Positions 33,851 to 41,938 of a stretch of 64,000 nt of DNA are shown piece after piece; within the stretch, counting starts at the first letter, position 1; each line of letters starts with the position of its first letter. Made by a program: the position numbers and the translations under genes. Origin of the DNA: Ferrimonas balearica DSM 9799 (GTDB lineage Bacteria > Pseudomonadota > Gammaproteobacteria > Enterobacterales > Shewanellaceae); contig NC_014541.1 in NCBI RefSeq assembly GCF_000148645.1, forward strand, positions 434,001 through 498,000, in the 5' to 3' direction. Under the pieces are notes generated by a model, which worked only from the letters and a program-made list of their open reading frames with translations, did no database searches and was not told where the DNA came from.

Positions 33851-35347
33851 TCAGTCTTTGCCGAGGGCGCCGAGCAGCTCCGGCAGGGCGCTGTCGATAT
33901 CGCCCCATGGCCGCACAAAGGGCCACGCCTTGCTGGGGGGCGGTGGGGCAAAACCTAGGTGGTGCCACAGCGCCTCGGTGGCTACGCCAGCGGGTTGGTT
34001 CAGGTCAAGGCAGAGCAGCTGTTCCGGGTGGCAGCGTTGCCAGTGCTGCATCAGCGCGCGGTGGCCTTTGAGGTATCGGGCCAGCTCAATCGGGTCATAG
34101 CGGTAGGGGCCGGTCTGGCGTGGGTCGGCCTGATACAGCGCCGCGCCGCTGTGGGACAGCGGTGCCAGTGGAGCGATCGCACGGGCATGGGGCAGGGCAC
34201 GCAAGAGCAGCCCCAGGTGTTGGTCGTGTTGGGGCGAGGTGTCGATCACCCAGCGGGCCTCTTCCGCCTCCGGTGGCAGGCTGGCCAGATAGGCCTGGCC
34301 AAGCGCGGCCGGGTCCAGCTGGGCGCTGGCGGCCAGTTTGGCCTGAGTGCTCCATAAGGGGCGATCCCGCAATCGGGCCTGTCGTGCCAGTTGGCGCTCC
34401 AGTTCTGGCAGGAAGCGTTGATGGGCACCGAGGTGGAAGACCTGCGGGTGCTGGGCCAGGTGGTCGGCCAGCGCGTCGATGGCCCCGTCCGGCAGGCCGA
34501 TCAGGAACAGGGGTTGTGGGCCTTCCGCTGTGGTCTCAGCCGCTTTGGACGCGGGGGCGCTCCAATGGGCCCGGATGGCGCGCAGGCGCGACAGATCACG
34601 GCTGGCGTCGTAGGGCTGTTGTGCCTGCTGCTGGCGGGCGCCGAGATGGAGGTTGTGCCAGGCGGCGTCCTCACAGCGCAGGTCAGCCCACTCCTTGGCC
34701 AGGGCAAAATGCAGCTGCGGACAGGGACGGTCGCGCCGGGCGATGGCGAACTGCAGGGTTTCGATATGGTGGTTGGCTTCACTCTGCTTGCGCAGGTAGG
34801 CCCGTTGGGTCCACAGGGCATCCTGTTGGGGGGCCAGCTGAATGGCCTGGTCGAGCACCTGCTCAGCCTCCCTGAGCTGCCCCATTTCGCTCAGCACATC
34901 AGCCAGCGCGCTCAGCAAGGTTGGGTTGGCCCCTTCTGTCTCCAGCAGATAGCGGTACTGGGCAGCGGCATCGTCCGGGCAGTGCAGTGCCAGCAGCAGC
35001 TCGGCCCGCTTCAGGGCCAGCGAGGGCGGCAGGCCGTGGCCCAGCACCCGGGCGGCGGCCCGCCCTTCCCGGTACTGGCCAAGGCGGCAGTGGCACTCCA
35101 CCACCAGCAGTTCGGCGGCGCTGTCGGCCTGACAGGCGAGCGACCGTTTAGCCATGGCCAGGGCCGAAGCCGGGTTATCCCGCAACAGGGCAATCTCAGC
35201 CGCCAGATGCCAGCCCGGGCCGTAATCCGGCGCACGCTGGTTGAGCTCATGGCACAGCTCGATGGCGGTGGTCAGGTCCTCCTTCTCCAGTGCGGTCCGC
35301 ACCAGATGAGCGACGCTGACGGCGTTGTAGCCCTGTTGCCAATTCAC
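33851..35347 (-). CDS. TPR protein with degenerate sulfotransferase-like C-terminal domain
   Basis: 498 residues. Residues 1-250 are tetratricopeptide-like helices (ALADVLSEMGQLREAEQVLDQAIQLAP). From about 278 the sequence follows the TPR-sulfotransferase family (PLFLIGLPDGAIDALADHLAQHPQVFHLG, FLPELERQL, HLGLLLRALPHARAI, YRYDPIELARYLKGHRALMQHW). However, the PAPS 5'-phosphosulfate loop, normally a PRSGTT-type motif, reads GLPDGAIDAL (about 285), and the Arg/Ser 3'-phosphate motif after ALPHARAI is also lost. It is therefore probably a non-catalytic relative or a binding protein. No partner gene is adjacent. Confidence 0.75.
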   Translation of the reverse strand: MNWQQGYNAVSVAHLVRTALEKEDLTTAIELCHELNQRAPDYGPGWHLAAEIALLRDNPASALAMAKRSLACQADSAAELLVVECHCRLGQYREGRAAARVLGHGLPPSLALKRAELLLALHCPDDAAAQYRYLLETEGANPTLLSALADVLSEMGQLREAEQVLDQAIQLAPQQDALWTQRAYLRKQSEANHHIETLQFAIARRDRPCPQLHFALAKEWADLRCEDAAWHNLHLGARQQQAQQPYDASRDLSRLRAIRAHWSAPASKAAETTAEGPQPLFLIGLPDGAIDALADHLAQHPQVFHLGAHQRFLPELERQLARQARLRDRPLWSTQAKLAASAQLDPAALGQAYLASLPPEAEEARWVIDTSPQHDQHLGLLLRALPHARAIAPLAPLSHSGAALYQADPRQTGPYRYDPIELARYLKGHRALMQHWQRCHPEQLLCLDLNQPAGVATEALWHHLGFAPPPPSKAWPFVRPWGDIDSALPELLGALGKD

Positions 35348-35515
35348 GGATGACTCGTCCTTTTTGTCATTAAGTGATTGAATCCTGAGTGGATGAATAT
35401 AAAGGAAAAAGTGGCCAATTTCTGCCTTGGTAATGGATAAGGATTCAGTGGGTGGTTTTAAATTCTAAACAATCTGTTTAAAGTTTTGTCTCTATGGTTG
35501 GGCAGGGAGAGCGTA

Positions 35516-36970
35516 ATGAAAGCGATAAGTGACAGCGGACTGCTGCGGCAGTGTTCCTTTATTGATGGCCAGTGGCTGGCCGGGGATGACCGCTTTAGTG
35601 TCGACAATCCGGCTAACGGCGTGCCCCTGGCACTGGTGGAAGGCGCCGGGGCAGAGTTGGCGGAGCGGGCTGTGGAAGCGGCCGACCGGGCCCAGAAGTT
35701 GTGGGCCAAAGTGCCCGCCGCTGAGCGCAGCGCAACGTTGATGGCCTGGCATGACCTGATGCTGGCTCACATTGATGATCTGGCGCGCCTCCTCACCCTG
35801 GAACAGGGCAAGCCTCTGGCGGAAGCAAAAGGCGAGATCGCCTACGGCGCCAGTTACGTGAAGTGGTATGCCGAAGAGGCGGTTCGGATTTATGGCGACA
35901 CCCTGCCCGGACCCTCTTCCGATAAGCGGGTACTGGTGATCAAGCAGCCGGTGGGGGTGGTGGGGGCCATTACCCCGTGGAATTTCCCCAACGCCATGCT
36001 GGTTCGTAAAGCCGCGCCCGCGCTGGCGGCGGGGTGCGCTTTTGTGGGTAAGCCTGCGGCAGAAACGCCGCTGTCGGCCCTGGCGGTGGCTGAGCTGGCC
36101 CAGCGGGCGGGCCTGCCTGATGGGCTGCTGAACGTGGTGGTGGGCACCGACGCACCGGGCATTGGCCGGGTGCTGACCCAACACCCGCTGATCCGTAAGT
36201 TCTCCTTTACCGGCTCCACCGCCACCGGAAAGATCCTGCTGGCCCAGTGTGCCGAAGGGGTGAAGCGTACCTCGATGGAGCTGGGCGGCAACGCCCCCTT
36301 TATCGTGTTCGACGATGCCGACCTCGATGCGGCGGTTCAGGGCCTGATGGTGGCCAAGTTCCGTAATGCCGGACAAACCTGCGTGTGCAGCAACCGCATT
36401 TTTGTGCACCGCGCGGTATACGACGCGTTTGCCGCCAAGGTGGTTGAGGCGGTGGCGCAGCTGACGGTGGGCGATGGTCTGGATGCGGCGACCCAGATTG
36501 GCCCGCTGGTGGGCCCGGCGGCGGTGGCAAAGGTGGCAGAGCTGGTGGAGCAATCGCTGGCCCAGGGCGCCCAAGCGCAGGTGGTGGGCAACGCCCCGGT
36601 TCAGGGCTATTTCTATCCGCCGACGGTGCTCAGTGGGGTAAGCAACGCCATGGCCGTGGCCCGCAACGAGATTTTCGGGCCGGTACTGCCGCTGATCCCC
36701 TTCGAGGATGAGCAGGAGGTGATTGCCCAGGCCAACGACAGTGAATTTGGTCTGGCCGCGTACTTCTATAGCCGCGACATCGGCCGGGTATTCCGGGTCA
36801 GTGAGGCGCTGGAGTATGGCATGGTGGCGATCAACGATGGCATCCTCTCCAACGCGGCGGCGCCGTTTGGCGGCATCAAAGCCTCCGGGCATGGCCGCGA
36901 AGGCTCCAAGTATGGCCTCGATGACTACCTCGACATCAAGTACCTGTGCCTGGGTGGGCTGGACCGTTAA
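35516..36970 (+). CDS. gabD: NAD(P)-dependent succinate-semialdehyde dehydrogenase
   Basis: 484 residues from the ATG at 35516 (GGGAGAG upstream). Aldehyde dehydrogenase motifs: ITPWNFPNAM, FTGSTATGK, catalytic Glu in MELGGNAPF, catalytic Cys in GQTCVCSNR, and FGGIKASGHGREGSKYGLDDYLDIKYLC at the end, close to GabD. Oxidises succinate semialdehyde to succinate in GABA/4-hydroxybutyrate breakdown. No gabT is adjacent. Terminator follows. Confidence 0.92.
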   Translation: MKAISDSGLLRQCSFIDGQWLAGDDRFSVDNPANGVPLALVEGAGAELAERAVEAADRAQKLWAKVPAAERSATLMAWHDLMLAHIDDLARLLTLEQGKPLAEAKGEIAYGASYVKWYAEEAVRIYGDTLPGPSSDKRVLVIKQPVGVVGAITPWNFPNAMLVRKAAPALAAGCAFVGKPAAETPLSALAVAELAQRAGLPDGLLNVVVGTDAPGIGRVLTQHPLIRKFSFTGSTATGKILLAQCAEGVKRTSMELGGNAPFIVFDDADLDAAVQGLMVAKFRNAGQTCVCSNRIFVHRAVYDAFAAKVVEAVAQLTVGDGLDAATQIGPLVGPAAVAKVAELVEQSLAQGAQAQVVGNAPVQGYFYPPTVLSGVSNAMAVARNEIFGPVLPLIPFEDEQEVIAQANDSEFGLAAYFYSRDIGRVFRVSEALEYGMVAINDGILSNAAAPFGGIKASGHGREGSKYGLDDYLDIKYLCLGGLDR

Positions 36971-36991
36971 TCGCGGAAAAAATGAGTCAGA

Positions 36992-37020
36992 AAGGCGTCC
37001 CAACAGGGGCGCCTTTTTTT
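36992..37020 (+). terminator. Terminator of gabD
   Basis: AAGGCGTCCC-AACA-GGGGCGCCTT with seven T; one G-T pair in the stem. Confidence 0.82.
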
Positions 37021-37094
37021 ATGAGTGAGGCGGTGGGGCCGATCGGAGAAAAGGGGTTTATTTTTCGAATCTTTGACCTAGGTTCCCTGCGAAA

Positions 37095-37108
37095 TTGATC
37101 CAGATTAA
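37095..37108 (+). promoter_or_regulatory. FNR-type binding site upstream of decaheme cytochrome gene
   Basis: TTGAT-CCAG-ATTAA matches the FNR/EtrA consensus TTGAT-N4-ATCAA at 9 of 10 defined positions. It lies about 120 bp before the cytochrome ATG, consistent with anaerobic control. Confidence 0.55.
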
Positions 37109-37177
37109 ATCAAATTCAGATAAAGGCGTGGCCGCATCCAAGTGAGTCAACAGGCATGCTACAAGGAGGATGACGTG

Positions 37178-37198
37178 ATGTTGTACGAGTGTAAATAA
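37178..37198 (+). CDS. Six-codon leader ORF (MLYECK) ahead of the cytochrome gene
   Basis: A perfect AAGGAGG (37163-37169) is placed 8 bp before ATG-TTG-TAC-GAG-TGT-AAA-TAA. This Shine-Dalgarno is stronger than that of the cytochrome gene, which starts 32 bp after the stop. A GTG at 37175 would give a seven-codon version. Possibly a regulatory leader peptide; no proof of translation. Confidence 0.35.
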   Translation: MLYECK

Positions 37199-37230
37199 CG
37201 CGAAATATAGCAACGCTAAGGATGGATATT

Positions 37231-39390
37231 ATGCGCACCCATCATCTGCACCTGTTGGCACTGGCTTTGGTCAGTGCATTGGCGCTTTCGGCATGCGGGG
37301 ACGACGGCGAGGATGGCGCTCCCGGTGAAGTCGGGCCTCCGGGTCCTCCGGGTGACCCCGGACTGCCTGCCGGCAGTTTCACCACCACCGCAGAAAACGC
37401 CGCTGACCTCAGCTTTGTTCTGCTGCCTGAAAACATTCAGATTGCCGAGGAGTTCGGCATTCAGTTTGATTTGATGGGCAAGGACATCCGCGGTCAGGAC
37501 ATTCCCTTTGTTGGCCTCGATCAGGTGGCCATCTACCTCTCCCACCTCACCATCAACGACAGCGACATCGGCGCGCCCACCGCCTGGGCCAGCCACAGCT
37601 ACCTCAGCAGTGGCGCCTCCTCGATGTACTGCGCCCTTGGCGGCGGTGAAGTGACGGTGCGGGGCAGAACTTACAAGGCCTGTACTCTGGTGGAAACCGA
37701 GCCGGGCACCTACACCGGCACCTGGGAACACGCCGACACACCGGCCCCGGTCCTGCTGGAAGGGGACGACCTGAGCCTGACCCACCGCCTCTGGTTGCGC
37801 GGCTATAACATTGTCGACAGCAACGGTAATGGCGTGGAAGACAAGGTGTTGTCCGAGCGGTTGGACTACATCCCGGAAACCGGCGAAGTGCTGGCGGACA
37901 GTGGCCGCAACCTGGTTGATGACAGCGCCTGCCAGGCCTGTCACGGCGGGGAAGAGGGCGGCATCATCGCCAACATCCATGCCCACCACAACTACCAGAG
38001 CGTCGGTAACTGCGTGAACTGCCACAACCCCTTCTGGGAAGCCAGTGATGAGCAGGTTGCCAACGGCTGGAACGAGGGCAATTGGGATCTCACCGTACTG
38101 GTGCACCGCCTCCACGCCGGTAGCCATATCGCTGACAGCTTGAGTGGCGACGCCCTGGAGTTTATGGGTCACATCCACTACCCCGGTGAACTCAACAACT
38201 GCCTGGCCTGCCACGAAGGCAATACCGCGTTCAGCGATAACATCTATCGCGACGCCTGTGTGGCTTGCCACATCAACACCGACCCGCGCACCGGTGAAAA
38301 CCACCGCGGCATCGTGGTGGCGGACGACGCCTCCTGCGACTCCTGCCACGGCAGCGGCGCGCTCGGCGTGATGCAGGCCCACGAGATCGGCATCCGCAGC
38401 CTGCTGAAGGACGCGTTCTATGCCGAAGTGGACCCGGCCACCATCACTGTGGCACCGGATGGCACCGACCCGACGCTGACCACCATCAGCTTTGGCTTCA
38501 AAGCCTATCTGGATGGTGCGGAGTTTACCGGTGATCTGGCCACCCTGGACTTTATCTCCAGCGCCCAGAAGTGGCTGGTGAACTTCCAGGCGGACAGTGG
38601 TTATGCGCTGGCGTATCAGGCCTATGGCACCGGCACTGCCCCGTTCCGCGAAGCGGCATTTAACGGCACCCACTACCTGACCAGCACCACCGCGCCCACC
38701 AGCATCGTGACCGGCACCGGCGTGATCATCTCTGACGTGCGGCTGTGTGCCGACAACGGCGCGCTGACCACCTGTGGCGCCGAGATCGATGACACCATCT
38801 CGCTGGCGATGAACAACGACGCGGTGTACTTCGATACCGCCAATCCGGCCAATCCGGACGTGGTGAAGTCCCGCTACGCCACCGACGAAGGCGGTGTGGT
38901 CTCCATCGCCAAGTGCAACGATTGCCATGGTGATATCGCCTACGGCAAACGGGGTCACCACGGGGTGGATCGGATTGAACAGTGCGTCCACTGCCACAAC
39001 GAGAATGTCATCTTCTTCAAGGGGAGCTCCCGTGACCTTGGCCTGAACACCCACAAGTTCCACGCCGGGCACAGCGAGTACTTTGGCGAGGGCGAGAGCA
39101 TTGGTTACCCCAATATGCTCGGTGACTGCCAGGCCTGCCACGTCAGTGACCAGTGGTTCGATGGTGGCGGCGCGTTGATGTCCGGCAAGACTGGCTTCCG
39201 GGTCAGCCTGGATATCGACAATGTGGATCGGGTTTCTCCGGTGGCGGCAACCTGTCTGGCCTGCCACGAGTCTGAAGCGGTGGCGGCCCATGCCGTAGCC
39301 CAGGGTTCGATTGTTGACCCGGCCAACGCCATCCCCAACCCGCCCATTGAAAGCTGCGCGGTGTGCCACGCCGACGTGCACAGCTTCTGA
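37231..39390 (+). CDS. OmcA/MtrC family decaheme c-type cytochrome lipoprotein
   Basis: 719 residues from ATG 37231 (AAGGA 8 bp upstream). Lipobox LALSAC, then a collagen-like Gly-Pro linker (GEVGPPGPPGDPGLP). Ten CxxCH heme sites fall in two groups of five: CQACH, CVNCH, CLACH, CVACH, CDSCH, then CNDCH, CVHCH, CQACH, CLACH, CAVCH. A roughly 190-residue beta-type domain separates them and contains a C-X8-C motif, as in the MtrC family. Expected to sit on the outside of the outer membrane and pass electrons to Fe(III)/Mn(IV) or other extracellular acceptors. No mtrA/mtrB partners are visible in the window. FNR-like site and leader ORF upstream. Confidence 0.93.
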   Translation: MRTHHLHLLALALVSALALSACGDDGEDGAPGEVGPPGPPGDPGLPAGSFTTTAENAADLSFVLLPENIQIAEEFGIQFDLMGKDIRGQDIPFVGLDQVAIYLSHLTINDSDIGAPTAWASHSYLSSGASSMYCALGGGEVTVRGRTYKACTLVETEPGTYTGTWEHADTPAPVLLEGDDLSLTHRLWLRGYNIVDSNGNGVEDKVLSERLDYIPETGEVLADSGRNLVDDSACQACHGGEEGGIIANIHAHHNYQSVGNCVNCHNPFWEASDEQVANGWNEGNWDLTVLVHRLHAGSHIADSLSGDALEFMGHIHYPGELNNCLACHEGNTAFSDNIYRDACVACHINTDPRTGENHRGIVVADDASCDSCHGSGALGVMQAHEIGIRSLLKDAFYAEVDPATITVAPDGTDPTLTTISFGFKAYLDGAEFTGDLATLDFISSAQKWLVNFQADSGYALAYQAYGTGTAPFREAAFNGTHYLTSTTAPTSIVTGTGVIISDVRLCADNGALTTCGAEIDDTISLAMNNDAVYFDTANPANPDVVKSRYATDEGGVVSIAKCNDCHGDIAYGKRGHHGVDRIEQCVHCHNENVIFFKGSSRDLGLNTHKFHAGHSEYFGEGESIGYPNMLGDCQACHVSDQWFDGGGALMSGKTGFRVSLDIDNVDRVSPVAATCLACHESEAVAAHAVAQGSIVDPANAIPNPPIESCAVCHADVHSF

Positions 39391-39432
39391 GGGTTCTGCA
39401 TCGACCGGTAGGCGAGTGCCGGTCGGCCTCCT

Positions 39433-39456
39433 GGGAGCCTTAGGGCTCCCTTTTTT
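39433..39456 (+). terminator. Terminator of the cytochrome gene
   Basis: GGGAGCC-TTA-GGGCTCCC followed by six T. Confidence 0.85.
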
Positions 39457-39464
39457 CGGGCACT

Positions 39465-39492
39465 AAAAAAGCCGGTCAGTTGACCGGCTTTC
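39465..39492. terminator. Terminator of yeeN (bidirectional)
   Basis: AAAAAAGCCGGTCA-GT-TGACCGGCTTTCT; on the minus strand it follows yeeN by 17 bp and ends in a T-run. Confidence 0.85.
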
Positions 39493-39508
39493 TCGGATTC
39501 TGTGCGCC

Positions 39509-40225
39509 TTACAGTTCGGCGTTGTGGTAGACGTTCTGCACGTCGTCACAGTCTTCCAGCATGCCCAGGAACTTCTCGAACATGGCCACGTCGTCGCCTT
39601 CGATCTTGGTGTAGGTCTGCGGTACGAAAGTGATCTCTTCCATTTCGAACTCGATGCCCGGGAAGGCTTCCTGCAGGGCGGTTTTGGCCTTGAAGTACTC
39701 GGTGTTGGGGGCGAACACGGTGGTCATACCGTCTTCCACTTCCACGTCGGTCACGTCAACGTCAGCCATCATCAGCGCTTCCAGTACGCCGTCTTCGTCG
39801 TCACCGGCGAAGGAGAAGATCGCCTGGTGGTCGAACATGTGGGATACCACGCCCGGAGAGCCGATCTTGGCGTTGGTTTTCACGAAGCACTGGCGCACGT
39901 CGGTAAAGGTACGGTTATTGTTGTCGGTCAGACAGTCAACGATCACCATGCAGTTACCCGGGCCGAAGCCTTCGTAGCGTGCCGGAACGTAGTCTTCACC
40001 GGCGCCGCCCTTGGCCTTGTCGATGGCCTTGTCGATAACGTGGCCCGGAACCTGATCTTTCTTAGCTCGTTCGATCAGGCCGCGCAGCGCCAGGTTCGCA
40101 TCCGGATCCGGGCTGCCGTTCTTCGCAACCACGTAGATCTCTTTACTGTACTTGGAGTAGACCTTGGTCTTTTGACCAGCGGTCTTGGCCATGGAGGCCT
40201 TGCGCACTTCAAAACTGCGTCCCAT
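39509..40225 (-). CDS. yeeN: YebC/PmpR family protein, YeeN subgroup
   Basis: 238 residues, the same length as E. coli YeeN. Typical blocks: KIYAKF-like [62 protein letters not shown], and the terminal [14 protein letters not shown]. YebC proteins bind DNA and/or help translation of proline stretches; YeeN is a paralogue with a less clear role. Confidence 0.92.
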   Translation of the reverse strand: MGRSFEVRKASMAKTAGQKTKVYSKYSKEIYVVAKNGSPDPDANLALRGLIERAKKDQVPGHVIDKAIDKAKGGAGEDYVPARYEGFGPGNCMVIVDCLTDNNNRTFTDVRQCFVKTNAKIGSPGVVSHMFDHQAIFSFAGDDEDGVLEALMMADVDVTDVEVEDGMTTVFAPNTEYFKAKTALQEAFPGIEFEMEEITFVPQTYTKIEGDDVAMFEKFLGMLEDCDDVQNVYHNAEL

Positions 40226-40445
40226 CGGGGTTCTCGCTCTGTCTAGGTTCTAACAATATTGGGGCAAGAGTTTACCAGTTGAGCAGGGGAGGGCAAATGC
40301 CCACATACAGGGTGGTGAACCGGAACCGGGGCACTACCCTTTGCAGGCCGATGTGGGCTCGTTGTCGCACTCCTGAATCTGCGAGTGAACTTTTACCGGG
40401 ATCCACAGCCAGTGTTTAGGCCTCACACATCAATGGATATCACAA

Positions 40446-40988
40446 ATGAGATGGTTCTCTTTCGCCGCGGCGCTGACCCTGATGCCGATGGCCCACGCCG
40501 CCCTGCCGGATATGACCCCGGTACAGGACATCCGCGCTTTTCAAACCGTGTCCCCCAGCCTGCTGACCGCGGGCTTGCCGATGCCCGCCGACTTCGCCCG
40601 ACTGCACCAGGCTGGCGTAGAGGTGGTGATCAACCTGATGCCCGACAGCAGCAATAAGGCGTACAGCAACGAAGCGGAGTTGGTGACCGACGCGGGCATG
40701 GTGTACGTCGCCATCCCGGTGGATTGGCAAAATCCCACCACCGACGACGTGGACGCCTTCTTTAATGTGATGTCCCGTTACCAGGACAAAACCGTGCTGG
40801 TGCATTGCCTAGCCAATTTCCGCGCCTCAGCCTTTGTTTATCTGTACCAGTGGGCTCAGGCGGAGCAGGGCGACAAGCCGGAGATGGCGGCGGTGATGGC
40901 TCCCTGGGGCGACCTTGAGCAGAGCCTTAAGGAGTACCCGCAGTGGGCCGCGCTGATTGAAAAAGTGAAAGCGCAGCGAGGGCAGTAA
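40446..40988 (+). CDS. Secreted protein tyrosine phosphatase-like protein
   Basis: 180 residues with an N-terminal signal (WFSFAAALTLMPMAHA). The fold resembles the PTP/DSP superfamily (FARLHQAGVEVVINLMPD, VYVAIPVDWQNPTTDDVDAFF, VLVHCLANFRAS). The active-site loop is HC-LANF-R, i.e. CX4R, one residue shorter than the canonical CX5R; I recall the same short loop in a family of periplasmic PTP-like proteins, so it may be a real variant. Substrate unknown. No strong ribosome-binding site is seen before the ATG. Confidence 0.78.
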   Translation: MRWFSFAAALTLMPMAHAALPDMTPVQDIRAFQTVSPSLLTAGLPMPADFARLHQAGVEVVINLMPDSSNKAYSNEAELVTDAGMVYVAIPVDWQNPTTDDVDAFFNVMSRYQDKTVLVHCLANFRASAFVYLYQWAQAEQGDKPEMAAVMAPWGDLEQSLKEYPQWAALIEKVKAQRGQ

Positions 40989-41018
40989 CGCCTCGAACGC
41001 AGCAGCAAGATGGATAAC

Positions 41019-41042
41019 AACGGGCCGAGTGGCCCGTTTTTT
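41019..41042 (+). terminator. Terminator of the phosphatase-like gene
   Basis: AACGGGCC-GAGT-GGCCCGTTTTTT. The remaining 41043-41349 gap holds an 18-bp palindrome, a TATAGT -10 candidate at 41173-41178 and a hairpin at 41210-41235 (TTGTCC/GGACAA arms). Confidence 0.87.
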
Positions 41043-41133
41043 GTGGGGTATGGGTGGGGAGAGCGGGGAGGTGATGTTTTTTGTGCTGGCCTAACTGACT
41101 GAAATTTAGGAGACAAAATTCGCTCATCTGCAA

Positions 41134-41151
41134 ATGAACCAGCGGGTTCAT
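41134..41151. promoter_or_regulatory. 18-bp palindrome, possible operator upstream of lipid A deacylase gene
   Basis: ATGAACC-AGCG-GGTTCAT is a perfect 7-4-7 inverted repeat, 21 bp upstream of a TATAGT that could be the -10 of the promoter for the gene at 41350. The regulator is not identifiable from the window. Confidence 0.4.
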
Positions 41152-41349
41152 CCAGAGCGGTTTTTCGGCGTCTATAGTTTGATTGGTAAGTCGGTACAAG
41201 GTTGAAACATTGTCCCTTTTCGCCGTAAAGGACAAGTTCAGGAGTACTTCAGTCGCTGTTAGCAGTTAGGACCCGGCTTAACACAAGGAATGTGCAACCA
41301 GGTGCTTTCCCAATGCCGAATTGGGCCATCAGTTTGCGGATTCCTGACG

Positions 41350-41886
41350 ATGAAAAGTATTTGTTTGCCTGTTATAAGCCTTGCGCTTCTTACCCTCTCT
41401 TCTAACGCTCACAGCCTGTCACTGCTGGACAGTCGCCAAATCCAACTTTCCGGCGGTCAGCCGGTGACGGAGCAGAATGTCGATGTCTCCACCTTCGAGA
41501 TTGAGTATCAGCAACCGCTTTGGATGATTCCTCGCTATCAGGTGGGGGTCGACTGGGCCTTCGGTGGCGGCACCCTCGATACCGAGGTGGAGAATGCGCC
41601 CATGGTATTCAGTGGCCTCGGCCTGCGCTGGGAGCCCTGGCAATACCTGATGCTCCGCGCGGACGGCAAGGTGCGCTACCTGTCTGAGCACCGTTTTCAG
41701 GCGGAGCAGGGGCGGGCCAAGGATTACGGCGGCAGGATGCAGTACTCCTACTCCTTCTCCATGCTGCTCAACGTGCAGAAAGACCTGCAGTTCGGGTACC
41801 GATACCAGCACATGTCCAATGGTGGCATGTATGAGGTAAATCCGGCACTGAACACCCACAATCTGGTGTTTGGCTACCGCTTTTAA
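41350..41886 (+). CDS. Acyloxyacyl hydrolase, PagL-type lipid A deacylase
   Basis: 178 residues from the ATG at 41350, opening into a signal peptide (ICLPVISLALLTLSSNAHS). The rest is a small beta-barrel with aromatic girdles and the C-terminal Phe of outer membrane proteins (LVFGYRF). The stretch YRYQHMSNGGMYEVNPALNTH (about 148) carries the His-Ser and downstream acidic residue expected of the PagL catalytic triad. Role: removal of the 3-O acyl chain from lipid A in the outer membrane. Just next to the capsule locus but on the other strand. Confidence 0.75.
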   Translation: MKSICLPVISLALLTLSSNAHSLSLLDSRQIQLSGGQPVTEQNVDVSTFEIEYQQPLWMIPRYQVGVDWAFGGGTLDTEVENAPMVFSGLGLRWEPWQYLMLRADGKVRYLSEHRFQAEQGRAKDYGGRMQYSYSFSMLLNVQKDLQFGYRYQHMSNGGMYEVNPALNTHNLVFGYRF

Positions 41887-41890
41887 GCCA

Positions 41891-41915
41891 CAAAAAAGGG
41901 GCCGTAAAGGCCCCT
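41891..41915 (-). terminator. Terminator of the capsule operon
   Basis: On the minus strand GGGGCC-TTTAC-GGCCCC is followed by TTTTTTG, 24 bp after the kpsS stop. It marks the end of the kps transcription unit. Confidence 0.82.
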
Positions 41916-41938
41916 GTCTGGGTTGCTTGAGTGCCAGC

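Noticed and set aside
37216-39381. 721-codon minus-strand frame opposite the decaheme cytochrome
   Set aside because: Antisense shadow; the sense strand shows ten heme motifs and a lipobox.
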